DNA from: Bacillota bacterium
Lineage (GTDB): Bacteria > Bacillota > Clostridia > Lachnospirales > Lachnospiraceae
Direction of reading: 5' to 3'
Assembly (NCBI GenBank): GCA_023413555.1
Contig: JAEZPG010000127.1
Span: forward strand, 1 to 14,286
DNA: 14,286 bases
Shown here: in pieces, positions 1 to 6,450 of the stretch
Position numbering within the stretch: the first letter of the stretch is position 1
Layout: each line of letters starts with the position of its first letter
Position numbers and translations under genes: made by a program
The notes under the pieces: generated by a model
Seen by the model: the letters and a program-made list of their open reading frames with translations, nothing else
Database searches by the model: none
What the model was told of the DNA's origin: nothing

Positions 1-1065
1 ATCCTCTCCTTCATATGGCTGTTCAATACCACCATTGAAAAAGAAAGTAACATGCGCATATTTTTCGGTTTCTGCTGTACGCAGTTGTTTTTTCCCTAAT
101 TTGGATAGGTACTCGCCAAATGTATTCTTTATTTCAACCTTTTTAAAAGCAACAATCTTATTAGGAATAGTCTTGTCGTATTCAGTAAAACAAACATATG
201 TTAAGTTTAATTTACCATCTTTTCTGTTAAATCCTGCGAATTCAGGATCACAGAAAGCACGAGTTATCTCTCTTGCACGATCAGGACGGAAATTGTAAAA
301 AATAACACTATCATTGTTATTTATAGTTGCTATTGGTGCACCATTTTCCATTACAACAGTAGGTTGAACAAATTCATCTGTCTCATCCTTTGCATAGGAC
401 TGTTCAACAGCCTGAACTGCAGAATTTGCTGATACTCCTATCCCTTCTGTAAGGGCTACATAAGCTTTTTCTACACGCTCCCAACGATTATCACGGTCCA
501 TTACATAGTAACGACCCATCACGGAAGCAATCTTACCTACTCCAATTTTTTTCATTTCAGTTTCTAGTTCTTCAACGAAACCTTTTCCTGAAGAAGGAGC
601 TGTATCACGTCCATCTAAAAATGCATGAACATAAACTTTTGTAAGACCATAACGTTTAGCCAGCTCTAAAAGCCCATATAAATGAGTATTATGGCTGTGT
701 ACACCACCATCGGATAACAAACCATACATATGAAGCGCAGAATTATTTTTCTTACAATTCTCCATAGCAGTTATCAGTGCGTCATTTTCAAAGAAAGTGC
801 CATCCTGGATTTCTTTTGTAATACGGGTAAGCTCCTGATATACAATACGGCCAGCACCCATGTTAAGATGTCCAACCTCAGAGTTTCCCATTTGTCCATC
901 AGGTAAACCAACAGAAAGACCGCTGGCATAACCTTTTACAAAAGGATATTCTTTCATAAGTTTATCCATAACCGGAGTTTTGGCTTCCTTTACAGCATTT
1001 CCTTTCGTAGTTTCATTTAATCCATAACCATCTAAAATCATTAATACCGTAGGTTTTTTGCTCAT
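1..1065 (-). CDS. gpmI: 2,3-bisphosphoglycerate-independent phosphoglycerate mutase, 3'-truncated by window edge
   Basis: This cytoplasmic glycolytic enzyme interconverts 3-phosphoglycerate and 2-phosphoglycerate through a phosphoserine intermediate and needs Mn2+. I translated the minus strand from the ATG at 1065-1063: 355 codons run uninterrupted to the edge, about 70% of the usual ~510 residues. The start MSKKPTVLMILDGYG carries metal ligand Asp12. GNSEVGH places the catalytic serine exactly at Ser62, as in the Bacillus enzyme. Substrate residues fall at the expected positions: His123 (GGVHSH), Arg153-Asp154 (DGRD), Arg185 and Arg191. The AETEKYAHVTFF segment is present near the end. The later metal-binding Asp/His motifs lie outside the window. 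An AAAGGAG site (1079-1073) is 7 nt before the ATG. The gene lies 63 bp after tpiA with no terminator between, so it is the last visible gene of the gap-pgk-tpiA-gpmI operon. Confidence 0.96.
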   Translation of the reverse strand, partial: MSKKPTVLMILDGYGLNETTKGNAVKEAKTPVMDKLMKEYPFVKGYASGLSVGLPDGQMGNSEVGHLNMGAGRIVYQELTRITKEIQDGTFFENDALITAMENCKKNNSALHMYGLLSDGGVHSHNTHLYGLLELAKRYGLTKVYVHAFLDGRDTAPSSGKGFVEELETEMKKIGVGKIASVMGRYYVMDRDNRWERVEKAYVALTEGIGVSANSAVQAVEQSYAKDETDEFVQPTVVMENGAPIATINNNDSVIFYNFRPDRAREITRAFCDPEFAGFNRKDGKLNLTYVCFTEYDKTIPNKIVAFKKVEIKNTFGEYLSKLGKKQLRTAETEKYAHVTFFFNGGIEQPYEGED

Positions 1066-1128
1066 ATTTCTGCTCCTTTATCCATACACTTAACGCGAGT
1101 AGAATCTCTACCAGAAGATACTATATCA

Positions 1129-1878
1129 TTATTTGTTATAGTTTACAATCTTTCCAAAGTCTGGTTTTAAACTTGCACCACCGACAAGACCACCGTCGAT
1201 ATTTGCCTGAGTAAATAACTCTGGAGCACTTTCAGCAGATACACTTCCGCCGTATTGGATACGAATGGCAGCTGCAGTAGCTTCATCATAGATTTCGCCA
1301 ATGCAAACACGAATTGCAGCACAAACTTCTTCCGCCTGCTCTGTAGTAGCAACTTTACCTGTTCCGATTGCCCAGATTGGCTCATAAGCAATAACAGCAC
1401 TTTTAGCCTGCTCAGCAGTTACATCTAAGAAAGCTATTTTAATTTGTTGACGAATAAAGTCAATTGTAACGCCCTGCTCACGTTGAGTTAACGACTCACC
1501 ACAACAGATAATAGGTGTAATTCCGTGTTCAAATGCTTTTTTAACTTTTTTATTTACAGTAACATCCGTTTCAGCAAAATATTCTCTTCTTTCAGAATGT
1601 CCAATTATAACATATTTTACGCCAATATCAGTTAACATATTTGGAGCGATTTCACCAGTATATGCACCACTTTCTTCAAAGTACATATTTTCTGCACCGA
1701 TTTGAATGTTACTTCCTTCAGCTGCTTCCATAGCTTTTGTAAGAGAAATAGCTGGTACACAGAACACTACATCTACATCATCATTTTTAACTAATGGTTT
1801 TAATTCTTCGATTAATTTAACGGTCTCACTGGGAGTTTTATTCATCTTCCAGTTTCCTGCAATAATTTTTCTACGCAT
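1129..1878 (-). CDS. tpiA: Triosephosphate isomerase
   Basis: Interconverts dihydroxyacetone phosphate and glyceraldehyde 3-phosphate in the cytoplasm as a TIM-barrel dimer. The protein has 249 residues, the normal family length. Visible catalytic elements are AGNWKMN with Lys11, IIGHSERR with electrophile His94, and AYEPIWAIGTG with the general base Glu166 and the start of flexible loop 6. The phosphate-binding GGSV and the GGLVGGASL segment are near the C-terminus. The ATG has an AAAGGAG ribosome site about 8 nt upstream. It is 84 bp downstream of pgk and 63 bp upstream of gpmI, in the same direction, as expected for a lower-glycolysis operon. The spacer to gpmI holds only a small GTAGA-GAT-TCTAC hairpin. 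Overlapping frames on both strands have no family resemblance and are shadows. Confidence 0.98.
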   Translation of the reverse strand: MRRKIIAGNWKMNKTPSETVKLIEELKPLVKNDDVDVVFCVPAISLTKAMEAAEGSNIQIGAENMYFEESGAYTGEIAPNMLTDIGVKYVIIGHSERREYFAETDVTVNKKVKKAFEHGITPIICCGESLTQREQGVTIDFIRQQIKIAFLDVTAEQAKSAVIAYEPIWAIGTGKVATTEQAEEVCAAIRVCIGEIYDEATAAAIRIQYGGSVSAESAPELFTQANIDGGLVGGASLKPDFGKIVNYNK

Positions 1879-1922
1879 AGTTCTTCTCCTTTAATAATCT
1901 ATATTTTTATACTAAATAAGAA

Positions 1923-1952
1923 GGACGTTTCTGGTGTTACCCTGTAACGTCC
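1923..1952 (-). other. Intercistronic hairpin between pgk and tpiA
   Basis: In the minus-strand transcript, GGACGTT (1952-1946) pairs with AACGTCC (1929-1923), a perfect 7-bp stem. Flanking G-U pairs could extend it to about 9 bp. The 16-nt loop contains GTTAC/GTAAC (1948-1944 with 1940-1936), which can form a competing smaller hairpin. The following transcript, UUCUUAUUUAG, is pyrimidine-rich but is not a clean U tract. It is better read as an mRNA-processing, stability or weak-termination element than as a full terminator, because tpiA and gpmI follow with no obvious promoter. Confidence 0.45.
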
Positions 1953-1962
1953 CCTAATAGAT

Positions 1963-3156
1963 TTATTTATCGTTTGCAGCAGCAACACCTGGAAGCTCTT
2001 TGCCTTCTAAGAATTCTAGAGAAGCACCACCACCAGTAGAAATATGTGTCATCTTGTCACCAAAACCTAACTGGTTAACAGCAGCTGCACTGTCACCACC
2101 ACCAATAATAGTAGTCGCATCAATGTCAGCTAAGGCTTTTGCTACTGCGATAGTACCACCTGCAAAGTTAGACATCTCGAATACACCCATAGGTCCATTC
2201 CAAACTACTGTCTTCGCATCTTTAATGGCGTCTGCATAAAGTTTACGAGTTTCTTCACCAATATCAAGGCCTTCCCAGCCTGGTTCAATTCCACCACGGG
2301 CTACAGTTTTAAATTCTGCATCATTAGAAAATTCTTGTGCTACTACTGTGTCAACAGGAATTAATAGTTTAACTCCTTTCTTCTCAGCCTTATCCATCAT
2401 TTCTTTTGCATAGTCAAGATAGTCAGCTTCAAGAAGAGAATTACCTACTTCTTCTCCCATAGCTTTCATAAAGGTATAAGCCATTCCACCTCCAATGATA
2501 AGAGTATCTACCTTATCAAGAAGGTTATTAATAACGGAAATCTTGCTAGAAACCTTAGATCCTCCAAGGATAGCAACGAAAGGTCTCTTAGGATTGTTAA
2601 CAGCATTACCAAGGAAATCAATTTCCTTTTGCATTAAGTAACCAACAACCGCTGTATCAACAAATTGGGTAACACCAACATTGGAACAGTGAGCTCTGTG
2701 AGCTGTACCAAATGCATCGTTTACAAATACGTCAGCTAAAGAAGCTAAATCTTTACTAAATGCTTCTTCGTTCTTAGTCTCTTCTTTTCTGTAACGAGTA
2801 TTCTCTAAAAGAACTACCTCTCCATCTTTCATGGCTTCAACAGCTGCTTTAGAGTTTGGTCCAACAACTTCTGGATCAGCAGCAAATTTAACTTCCTGTC
2901 CTAATAATTCGCTTAAACGAACAGCAACAGGAGCTAAAGATAATTCAGGCTTTGGCTCACCCTTTGGTTTTCCAAGATGGGAGCAAAGAATAACCTTTCC
3001 GCCGTCATTGATTAATTTTTTAATAGTAGGAAGTGCTGCAACCAGACGATTTTCATCTGTAATCTTGCCTTCCTGTAAAGGTACATTGAAATCACAACGA
3101 ACTAATACTTTTTGTCCTTTAACGTTGATATCATCTACTGATTTTTTGTTTAGCAT
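1963..3156 (-). CDS. pgk: Phosphoglycerate kinase
   Basis: Catalyses the reversible phosphate transfer from 1,3-bisphosphoglycerate to ADP, the first ATP-forming step of glycolysis, in the cytoplasm. The 397-residue product matches the monomeric bacterial family. The N-terminal domain shows VLVRCDFNVPL (substrate Arg and Asp), CSHLGKPKG, LLENTRYRKEE and NDAFGTAHRAHCS. The C-terminal nucleotide domain shows ILGGSKVSSKI, IGGGMAYTF, VVWNGPMGVFE, and the glycine-rich IIGGGDSAAAV and STGGGASLEFLEG. An AAAGGAG ribosome site lies 7 nt before the ATG. It is the second gene of the operon, 138 bp after gap; that spacer contains a promoter-like sequence and a long hairpin, so pgk output may be tuned separately from gap. 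Confidence 0.98.
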   Translation of the reverse strand: MLNKKSVDDINVKGQKVLVRCDFNVPLQEGKITDENRLVAALPTIKKLINDGGKVILCSHLGKPKGEPKPELSLAPVAVRLSELLGQEVKFAADPEVVGPNSKAAVEAMKDGEVVLLENTRYRKEETKNEEAFSKDLASLADVFVNDAFGTAHRAHCSNVGVTQFVDTAVVGYLMQKEIDFLGNAVNNPKRPFVAILGGSKVSSKISVINNLLDKVDTLIIGGGMAYTFMKAMGEEVGNSLLEADYLDYAKEMMDKAEKKGVKLLIPVDTVVAQEFSNDAEFKTVARGGIEPGWEGLDIGEETRKLYADAIKDAKTVVWNGPMGVFEMSNFAGGTIAVAKALADIDATTIIGGGDSAAAVNQLGFGDKMTHISTGGGASLEFLEGKELPGVAAANDK

Positions 3157-3180
3157 GGTGATACTCCTTTCTAATTAAAA

Positions 3181-3240
3181 ATAGGTCTGGCCCTTAGTAG
3201 AATCAATACGGATTGATTACCTTACAAAGACCGGACCTAT
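3181..3240 (-). terminator. Terminator- or attenuator-like long hairpin between gap and pgk
   Basis: In the transcript, 3240-3229 pairs with 3192-3181: AUAGGUC with GACCUAU gives 7 perfect pairs, then one C/A mismatch and further GG/CC pairing. Inside the large loop is a second perfect 7-bp stem, AATCAAT (3218-3212) with ATTGATT (3207-3201), closing a 4-nt loop. The outer stem is followed at once by UUUUUAAUUAG and then the pgk ribosome site. Stem plus U run resembles an intrinsic terminator, but four codirectional glycolytic genes suggest partial termination, attenuation or 3'-end stabilisation of gap mRNA. Confidence 0.6.
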
Positions 3241-3268
3241 TAAGATCGTAAAGTATTTACCTTACAAA
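3217..3268 (-). repeat. 12-bp direct repeat in the gap-pgk spacer
   Basis: TTTGTAAGGTAA, in transcript orientation, occurs twice: at 3268-3257 and at 3228-3217, a pitch of 40 bp. The second copy lies between the outer and inner stems of the gap-pgk hairpin. The first begins just at the -10 of the promoter-like sequence. It may bind a regulator, or it may be a duplication trace. Confidence 0.5.
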
Positions 3269-3294
3269 TTATACTACTGCTGCTTTGTTATCAA
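3268..3294 (-). promoter_or_regulatory. Possible internal promoter for pgk-tpiA-gpmI
   Basis: Immediately after the gap stop codon the minus strand has TTGATA (3294-3289), a 15-bp spacer and a perfect TATAAT (3273-3268). The -10 is ideal but the spacer is 2 bp shorter than the sigma-A optimum. A start near 3261 would give a ~105-nt leader carrying the long hairpin before pgk. Confidence 0.35.
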
Positions 3295-4302
3295 TTAAGC
3301 TAATTCAGCAAAGTATTTGATTGTTCTAACCATCTGGCTAGTGTAAGAATTTTCATTGTCATACCAAGAAACAACTTTTACTAAAGTCTTTCCACCGTCA
3401 AGTGGAGTTACCTTTGTTTGAGTTGCATCAAATAAAGAACCTTCAGTAATACCAATGATATCAGAAGAAACTAATTCTTCTTCAGTATAACCGAAAGATG
3501 CAGATTCAGCAGCTTTCATAGCAGCGTTAATTTCTGCTGCAGTAACTTCACCTTTTACTACTGCAACTAATTCTGTTAAAGAACCAGTAGGAGTTGGTAC
3601 ACGCTGAGCTGCACCATCCAATTTACCAGATAAAGCTGGAATAACTAAACCGATTGCTTTAGCAGCACCAGTTGAGTTAGGAACGATATTTTCAGCAGCT
3701 GCACGAGCTCTTCTTAAATCTCCCTTTGGATGAGGACCATCTAATGTCATCTGGTCACCAGTGTAAGAGTGAATTGTAGTCATGAAACCTTTTTCGATTT
3801 CAACTAAGTTATTTAAAGTGTTAGCCATAGGAGCTAAGCAGTTAGTTGTACAAGAAGCAGCAGAGATAATTGTATCTTCTTTCGTTAAAGTATCTTCATT
3901 TACGCTAAATACGATAGTTGGAAGATCGTTACCTGCTGGAGCAGAAATAACAACTTTCTTTGCACCTGCATCAATATGTGCTTGAGATTTAGCTTTAGAA
4001 ACGTAGAATCCAGTACATTCTAATACTACGTCTACACCTAATTCTCCCCAAGGAAGATCTGCAGCATTTCTTTCAGCGTAGATTTTGATTTCTTTACCAT
4101 TCACTACGATAGAAGATTCTTTTGCTTCTACTGTACCATGGTATCTACCTTGTGCTGTATCATATTTTAATAAGTGAGCTAGCATTTTTGGGTTAGTTAA
4201 GTCGTTAATAGCTACAACCTCATAACCTTCAGCACCAAACATTTGTCTAAATGCAAGACGACCGATACGTCCAAAACCATTAATTGCAACTTTTACTGCC
4301 AT
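3295..4302 (-). CDS. gap: Glyceraldehyde-3-phosphate dehydrogenase, NAD-type
   Basis: Oxidises glyceraldehyde 3-phosphate with phosphate and NAD+ to 1,3-bisphosphoglycerate in the cytoplasm, normally as a tetramer. The protein has 335 residues, the usual length. The N-terminal Rossmann motif is VAINGFGRIGR, and Asp34 in INDL fits preference for NAD over NADP. The active site is ASCTTNCLAP with nucleophile Cys151, and His178 lies in TTIHSYTGDQ. The phosphate-site segment DLRRARAAAENIVP and the C-terminal WYDNENSYTSQMVR are intact. An AGGAGGA ribosome site (4317-4311) precedes the ATG. It is the first gene of the glycolytic operon, with a well-formed promoter upstream. No cggR-like regulator gene, which precedes gapA in Bacillus, is adjacent here. 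Confidence 0.98.
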   Translation of the reverse strand: MAVKVAINGFGRIGRLAFRQMFGAEGYEVVAINDLTNPKMLAHLLKYDTAQGRYHGTVEAKESSIVVNGKEIKIYAERNAADLPWGELGVDVVLECTGFYVSKAKSQAHIDAGAKKVVISAPAGNDLPTIVFSVNEDTLTKEDTIISAASCTTNCLAPMANTLNNLVEIEKGFMTTIHSYTGDQMTLDGPHPKGDLRRARAAAENIVPNSTGAAKAIGLVIPALSGKLDGAAQRVPTPTGSLTELVAVVKGEVTAAEINAAMKAAESASFGYTEEELVSSDIIGITEGSLFDATQTKVTPLDGGKTLVKVVSWYDNENSYTSQMVRTIKYFAELA

Positions 4303-4353
4303 TTAAAAATTCCTCCTAAAAGTTATTTTTTATAATATCCTGCCTATGAAATA

Positions 4354-4368
4354 CTATGTAATACATAG
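4354..4368. promoter_or_regulatory. Perfect 15-bp palindrome in the gap leader
   Basis: CTATGTA-A-TACATAG has perfect 7-bp arms around one base. It lies about 50-65 bp before the gap ATG and about 60 bp after the predicted transcription start. A one-base centre cannot be a full RNA loop, so a dimeric protein operator is more likely. The overlapping CCTATG (4343-4348) and CATAGG (4364-4369) could form a wider RNA hairpin. TAATC-TGCG-GATTA (4375-4388) adjoins it, and GACAA-TTTT-TTGTC lies at 4400-4413. Confidence 0.4.
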
Positions 4369-4434
4369 GGGTATTAATCTGCGGATTAGCCATTGGATTG
4401 ACAATTTTTTGTCGAGCCTACGACCTCAAGTGAT

Positions 4435-4463
4435 ATTTTACCTAATTTGTTATAAAATTTCAA
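4435..4463 (-). promoter_or_regulatory. Sigma-A-type promoter of the gap operon, with repeated operator-like element
   Basis: On the minus strand the -35 is TTGAAA (4463-4458), the spacer is exactly 17 bp and the -10 is TAAAAT (4440-4435). A start near 4428 gives a leader of about 125 nt. The -35 is embedded in a palindrome, AAATTTCA-CT-TGAAATTT (4472-4455). A 13-bp element AAATWTCACTTGA occurs at 4472-4460 and again at 4438-4426, with 12 of 13 bases identical. The two copies overlap the -35 and the -10/start region, so a repressor there would block polymerase. The rest of the 197-bp gap upstream spacer holds leader palindromes and no gene. Confidence 0.7.
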
Positions 4464-4499
4464 GTGAAATTTAAAAATCTATACGGTAATTGTTTTTTG

Positions 4500-6182
4500 T
4501 TAAGCCAGTCTCAATATTTCATCCTTTACATAGTTAGCAATATTCAACGAATGATCGGATATTCTTTCTAAATTGGTCAGTGCATCTATAAATACTACAC
4601 CAGATTCTGAATCACAGATGTTTTTTGATAATCGCTCAATATGCTTCTCTCTTAGGAAATCCTCTAAAGTATCTACCTTATCCTCTAAGGCAACCACTTC
4701 TTTCACATGTTCTAACTGCATCTCTTCTCTCGCTAAAATTGATTGTGCGAAAGAATCTCTAGCTACTTTACAGATATGAACCATTTCTTCCTGAGCCTTA
4801 TCAGAGAACTTAATATTATGTGAGCATTTTTCCATTGCTAATTCAGCAAGGTTTTCAGCATGATCCCCAACTCTCTCAATATTACTAATCGTATAGAACA
4901 TATTATTTACAAGAATATGCTGTTTTTCACTTAATGATAAATTACTTATCTTCACAAGATAGTTTGACACCAATTTCACCATTTTATCAATATTATTTTC
5001 AATTTCTTTTACTTTTTTTGCTTTCTCAATATCGTTTTCCAACATGGCTTCTATTGAAAGATTCAGATTATCTAAAGTGACATAACCAGTATGAATGACC
5101 TCTTTCACTACACTTTCAACAGCAAATATAGGGGATTCCATGATACGATCATCCAAATGTAACAATAGCTGTTTTTCTCCATCCTCTTCTGTTTCGTAAT
5201 CTTCTTCTCCCTTTACAAATAATTTAGAAGCTTTTACCAACAGATTTGAAAATGGAAGCAACAGAATTGTATTGGTTATATTAAATATAGTATGGAAAAT
5301 AGAAATTCCTACACTACTTATCAACCCATTAGCAAGCCTTTGATTAACAGTAAAGAAAATAAATAATATCGTACCAAAAATAATAGTTCCAATAATATTA
5401 AACATCAAATGGATTACTGCTGCTCTCTTAGCATTTTTTGGTGCACCAATACTGGATAATAGTGCTGTAAAACAAGAACCTATATTACTCCCTAAACTGA
5501 TATAAATTGCAGAAGCTGCTGTAACCACCCCACCTGATGCAGCTATAGTCTGTAATATACCCACAGATGCTGATGAGCTTTGCATGAGTCCGGTAACAAT
5601 TACACCCATAAGTATACCGAATATAGGATTGCTTCCCATAAGCATAAAAGCATTACGGAATATTGGTAAATCCGTATATGACGATGCAGAATTCTTCATA
5701 AAAGTCAAACCAACAAATAATAATCCTAAACCAACTAATATTTCACCAGCTAGTTTTTTCTTTTGTTTATTGCTAAACAATACAAAAAATGCGCCAATAC
5801 CAATAAATAGTGGTGCATATAACTCAGGAGAAATTGCTTTAAAAGCATCTCCTAATTGACCAAGAGAAACAATCCAAGAAGTAATACATGTACCAATATT
5901 AGCACCCATAATTACCCCTACTGCTTGTCCTAAAGACATAATACCGGCATTAACAAAACCTACCACCATAACAGTAGTTGCACCACTACTTTGAATAATA
6001 GCGGTAATCAATGCCCCAACCAATACCGCAATAATCTTGTTATTGGTTAAAATACCAAGTAACTGTTTCAACTTATCTCCAGCAGTCTTTTGTATACCGT
6101 CTGCCATAACGTGCATGCCATACAAAAACATTCCAAGACCGCCGGCAAAGGTGAATAAATTACTTACATCCTCTATATGCAT
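4500..6182 (-). CDS. Na+/Pi cotransporter family membrane protein with C-terminal PhoU-like domain
   Basis: Probable inner-membrane sodium/phosphate symporter of the NptA/YjbB type (Na_Pi_cotrans family). About the first 325 residues hold roughly eight hydrophobic segments, with the inverted repeat typical of the family: IIQSSGATT plus GANIGTC in the first half, and LMQSSSASV plus GSNIGSC in the second. The remaining ~220 residues are charged and helical, with ERVGDHAENLAE and ERISDHSLNIANY, the PhoU-type repeats. An open frame extends to a TTG at 6194, but GGAGG (6192-6188) overlaps that codon and sits 5 nt before the ATG at 6182, so I start there (560 residues). It is separated from gap by 197 bp containing the gap promoter; I see no strong terminator after it. 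The transported ion is inferred from family only. Confidence 0.9.
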   Translation of the reverse strand: MHIEDVSNLFTFAGGLGMFLYGMHVMADGIQKTAGDKLKQLLGILTNNKIIAVLVGALITAIIQSSGATTVMVVGFVNAGIMSLGQAVGVIMGANIGTCITSWIVSLGQLGDAFKAISPELYAPLFIGIGAFFVLFSNKQKKKLAGEILVGLGLLFVGLTFMKNSASSYTDLPIFRNAFMLMGSNPIFGILMGVIVTGLMQSSSASVGILQTIAASGGVVTAASAIYISLGSNIGSCFTALLSSIGAPKNAKRAAVIHLMFNIIGTIIFGTILFIFFTVNQRLANGLISSVGISIFHTIFNITNTILLLPFSNLLVKASKLFVKGEEDYETEEDGEKQLLLHLDDRIMESPIFAVESVVKEVIHTGYVTLDNLNLSIEAMLENDIEKAKKVKEIENNIDKMVKLVSNYLVKISNLSLSEKQHILVNNMFYTISNIERVGDHAENLAELAMEKCSHNIKFSDKAQEEMVHICKVARDSFAQSILAREEMQLEHVKEVVALEDKVDTLEDFLREKHIERLSKNICDSESGVVFIDALTNLERISDHSLNIANYVKDEILRLA

Positions 6183-6383
6183 TTCAGCCTCCAAAAAAGT
6201 ATTAGATTTCCCACCGAAACCTTTATTTTCATGATAGCATATAGATGTTGTTAAGAATATTGAAATATCATCTAAAAGTTATAAGTTTTTATTCTAAAAT
6301 ATATTAAAAATTAACAAAATAATATAATCTTCATAAAAATATTTATTAAATCGAAATTAAGTGTTATTATTATTAATTACACT

Positions 6384-6392
6384 ATTATACCA
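6384..6392 (-). promoter_or_regulatory. Possible extended -10 promoter for the Na+/Pi cotransporter gene
   Basis: TGGTATAAT on the minus strand is a perfect extended -10 element (TG-N-TATAAT). No convincing -35 lies upstream. Transcription from near 6377 would give a ~195-nt leader. The stretch 6183-6405 between the transporter and the glgA terminator is otherwise very AT-rich, with no gene or strong hairpin that I can see. Confidence 0.35.
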
Positions 6393-6405
6393 TATAATAG
6401 AAAAG

Positions 6406-6446
6406 AAGATGCAGATTGGTTATGTTCCTAATCCAATCTGCATCTT
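6406..6446 (-). terminator. Rho-independent terminator of glgA
   Basis: A perfect 14-bp stem pairs AAGATGCAGATTGG (6446-6433, minus strand) with CCAATCTGCATCTT (6419-6406) around a 13-nt loop. It is followed by CTTTTCTATTATA in the transcript. It begins 4 nt after the glgA stop codon, so glgA is transcribed separately from the transporter gene. Confidence 0.88.
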
Positions 6447-6450
6447 TTAC

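Noticed and set aside
35..298. Plus-strand open frame of 87 codons at the left edge
   Set aside because: It lies antisense within gpmI, whose minus-strand frame translates cleanly into a conserved enzyme; it has no ribosome site or family resemblance.
2831..3178. Plus-strand open frame of 115 codons across pgk
   Set aside because: Antisense shadow of the pgk N-terminal region; no ribosome site and low-complexity, non-protein-like translation.
4455..4472. Palindrome AAATTTCA-AG-TGAAATTT as a terminator of the cotransporter gene
   Set aside because: The stem is almost all A/T, lacks a U tract and coincides with the gap -35, so an operator role is more plausible.
6183..6450. Riboswitch or small RNA between glgA and the cotransporter
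   Set aside because: Apart from the glgA terminator and an extended -10, the sequence is featureless AT-rich DNA with no recognisable aptamer core.
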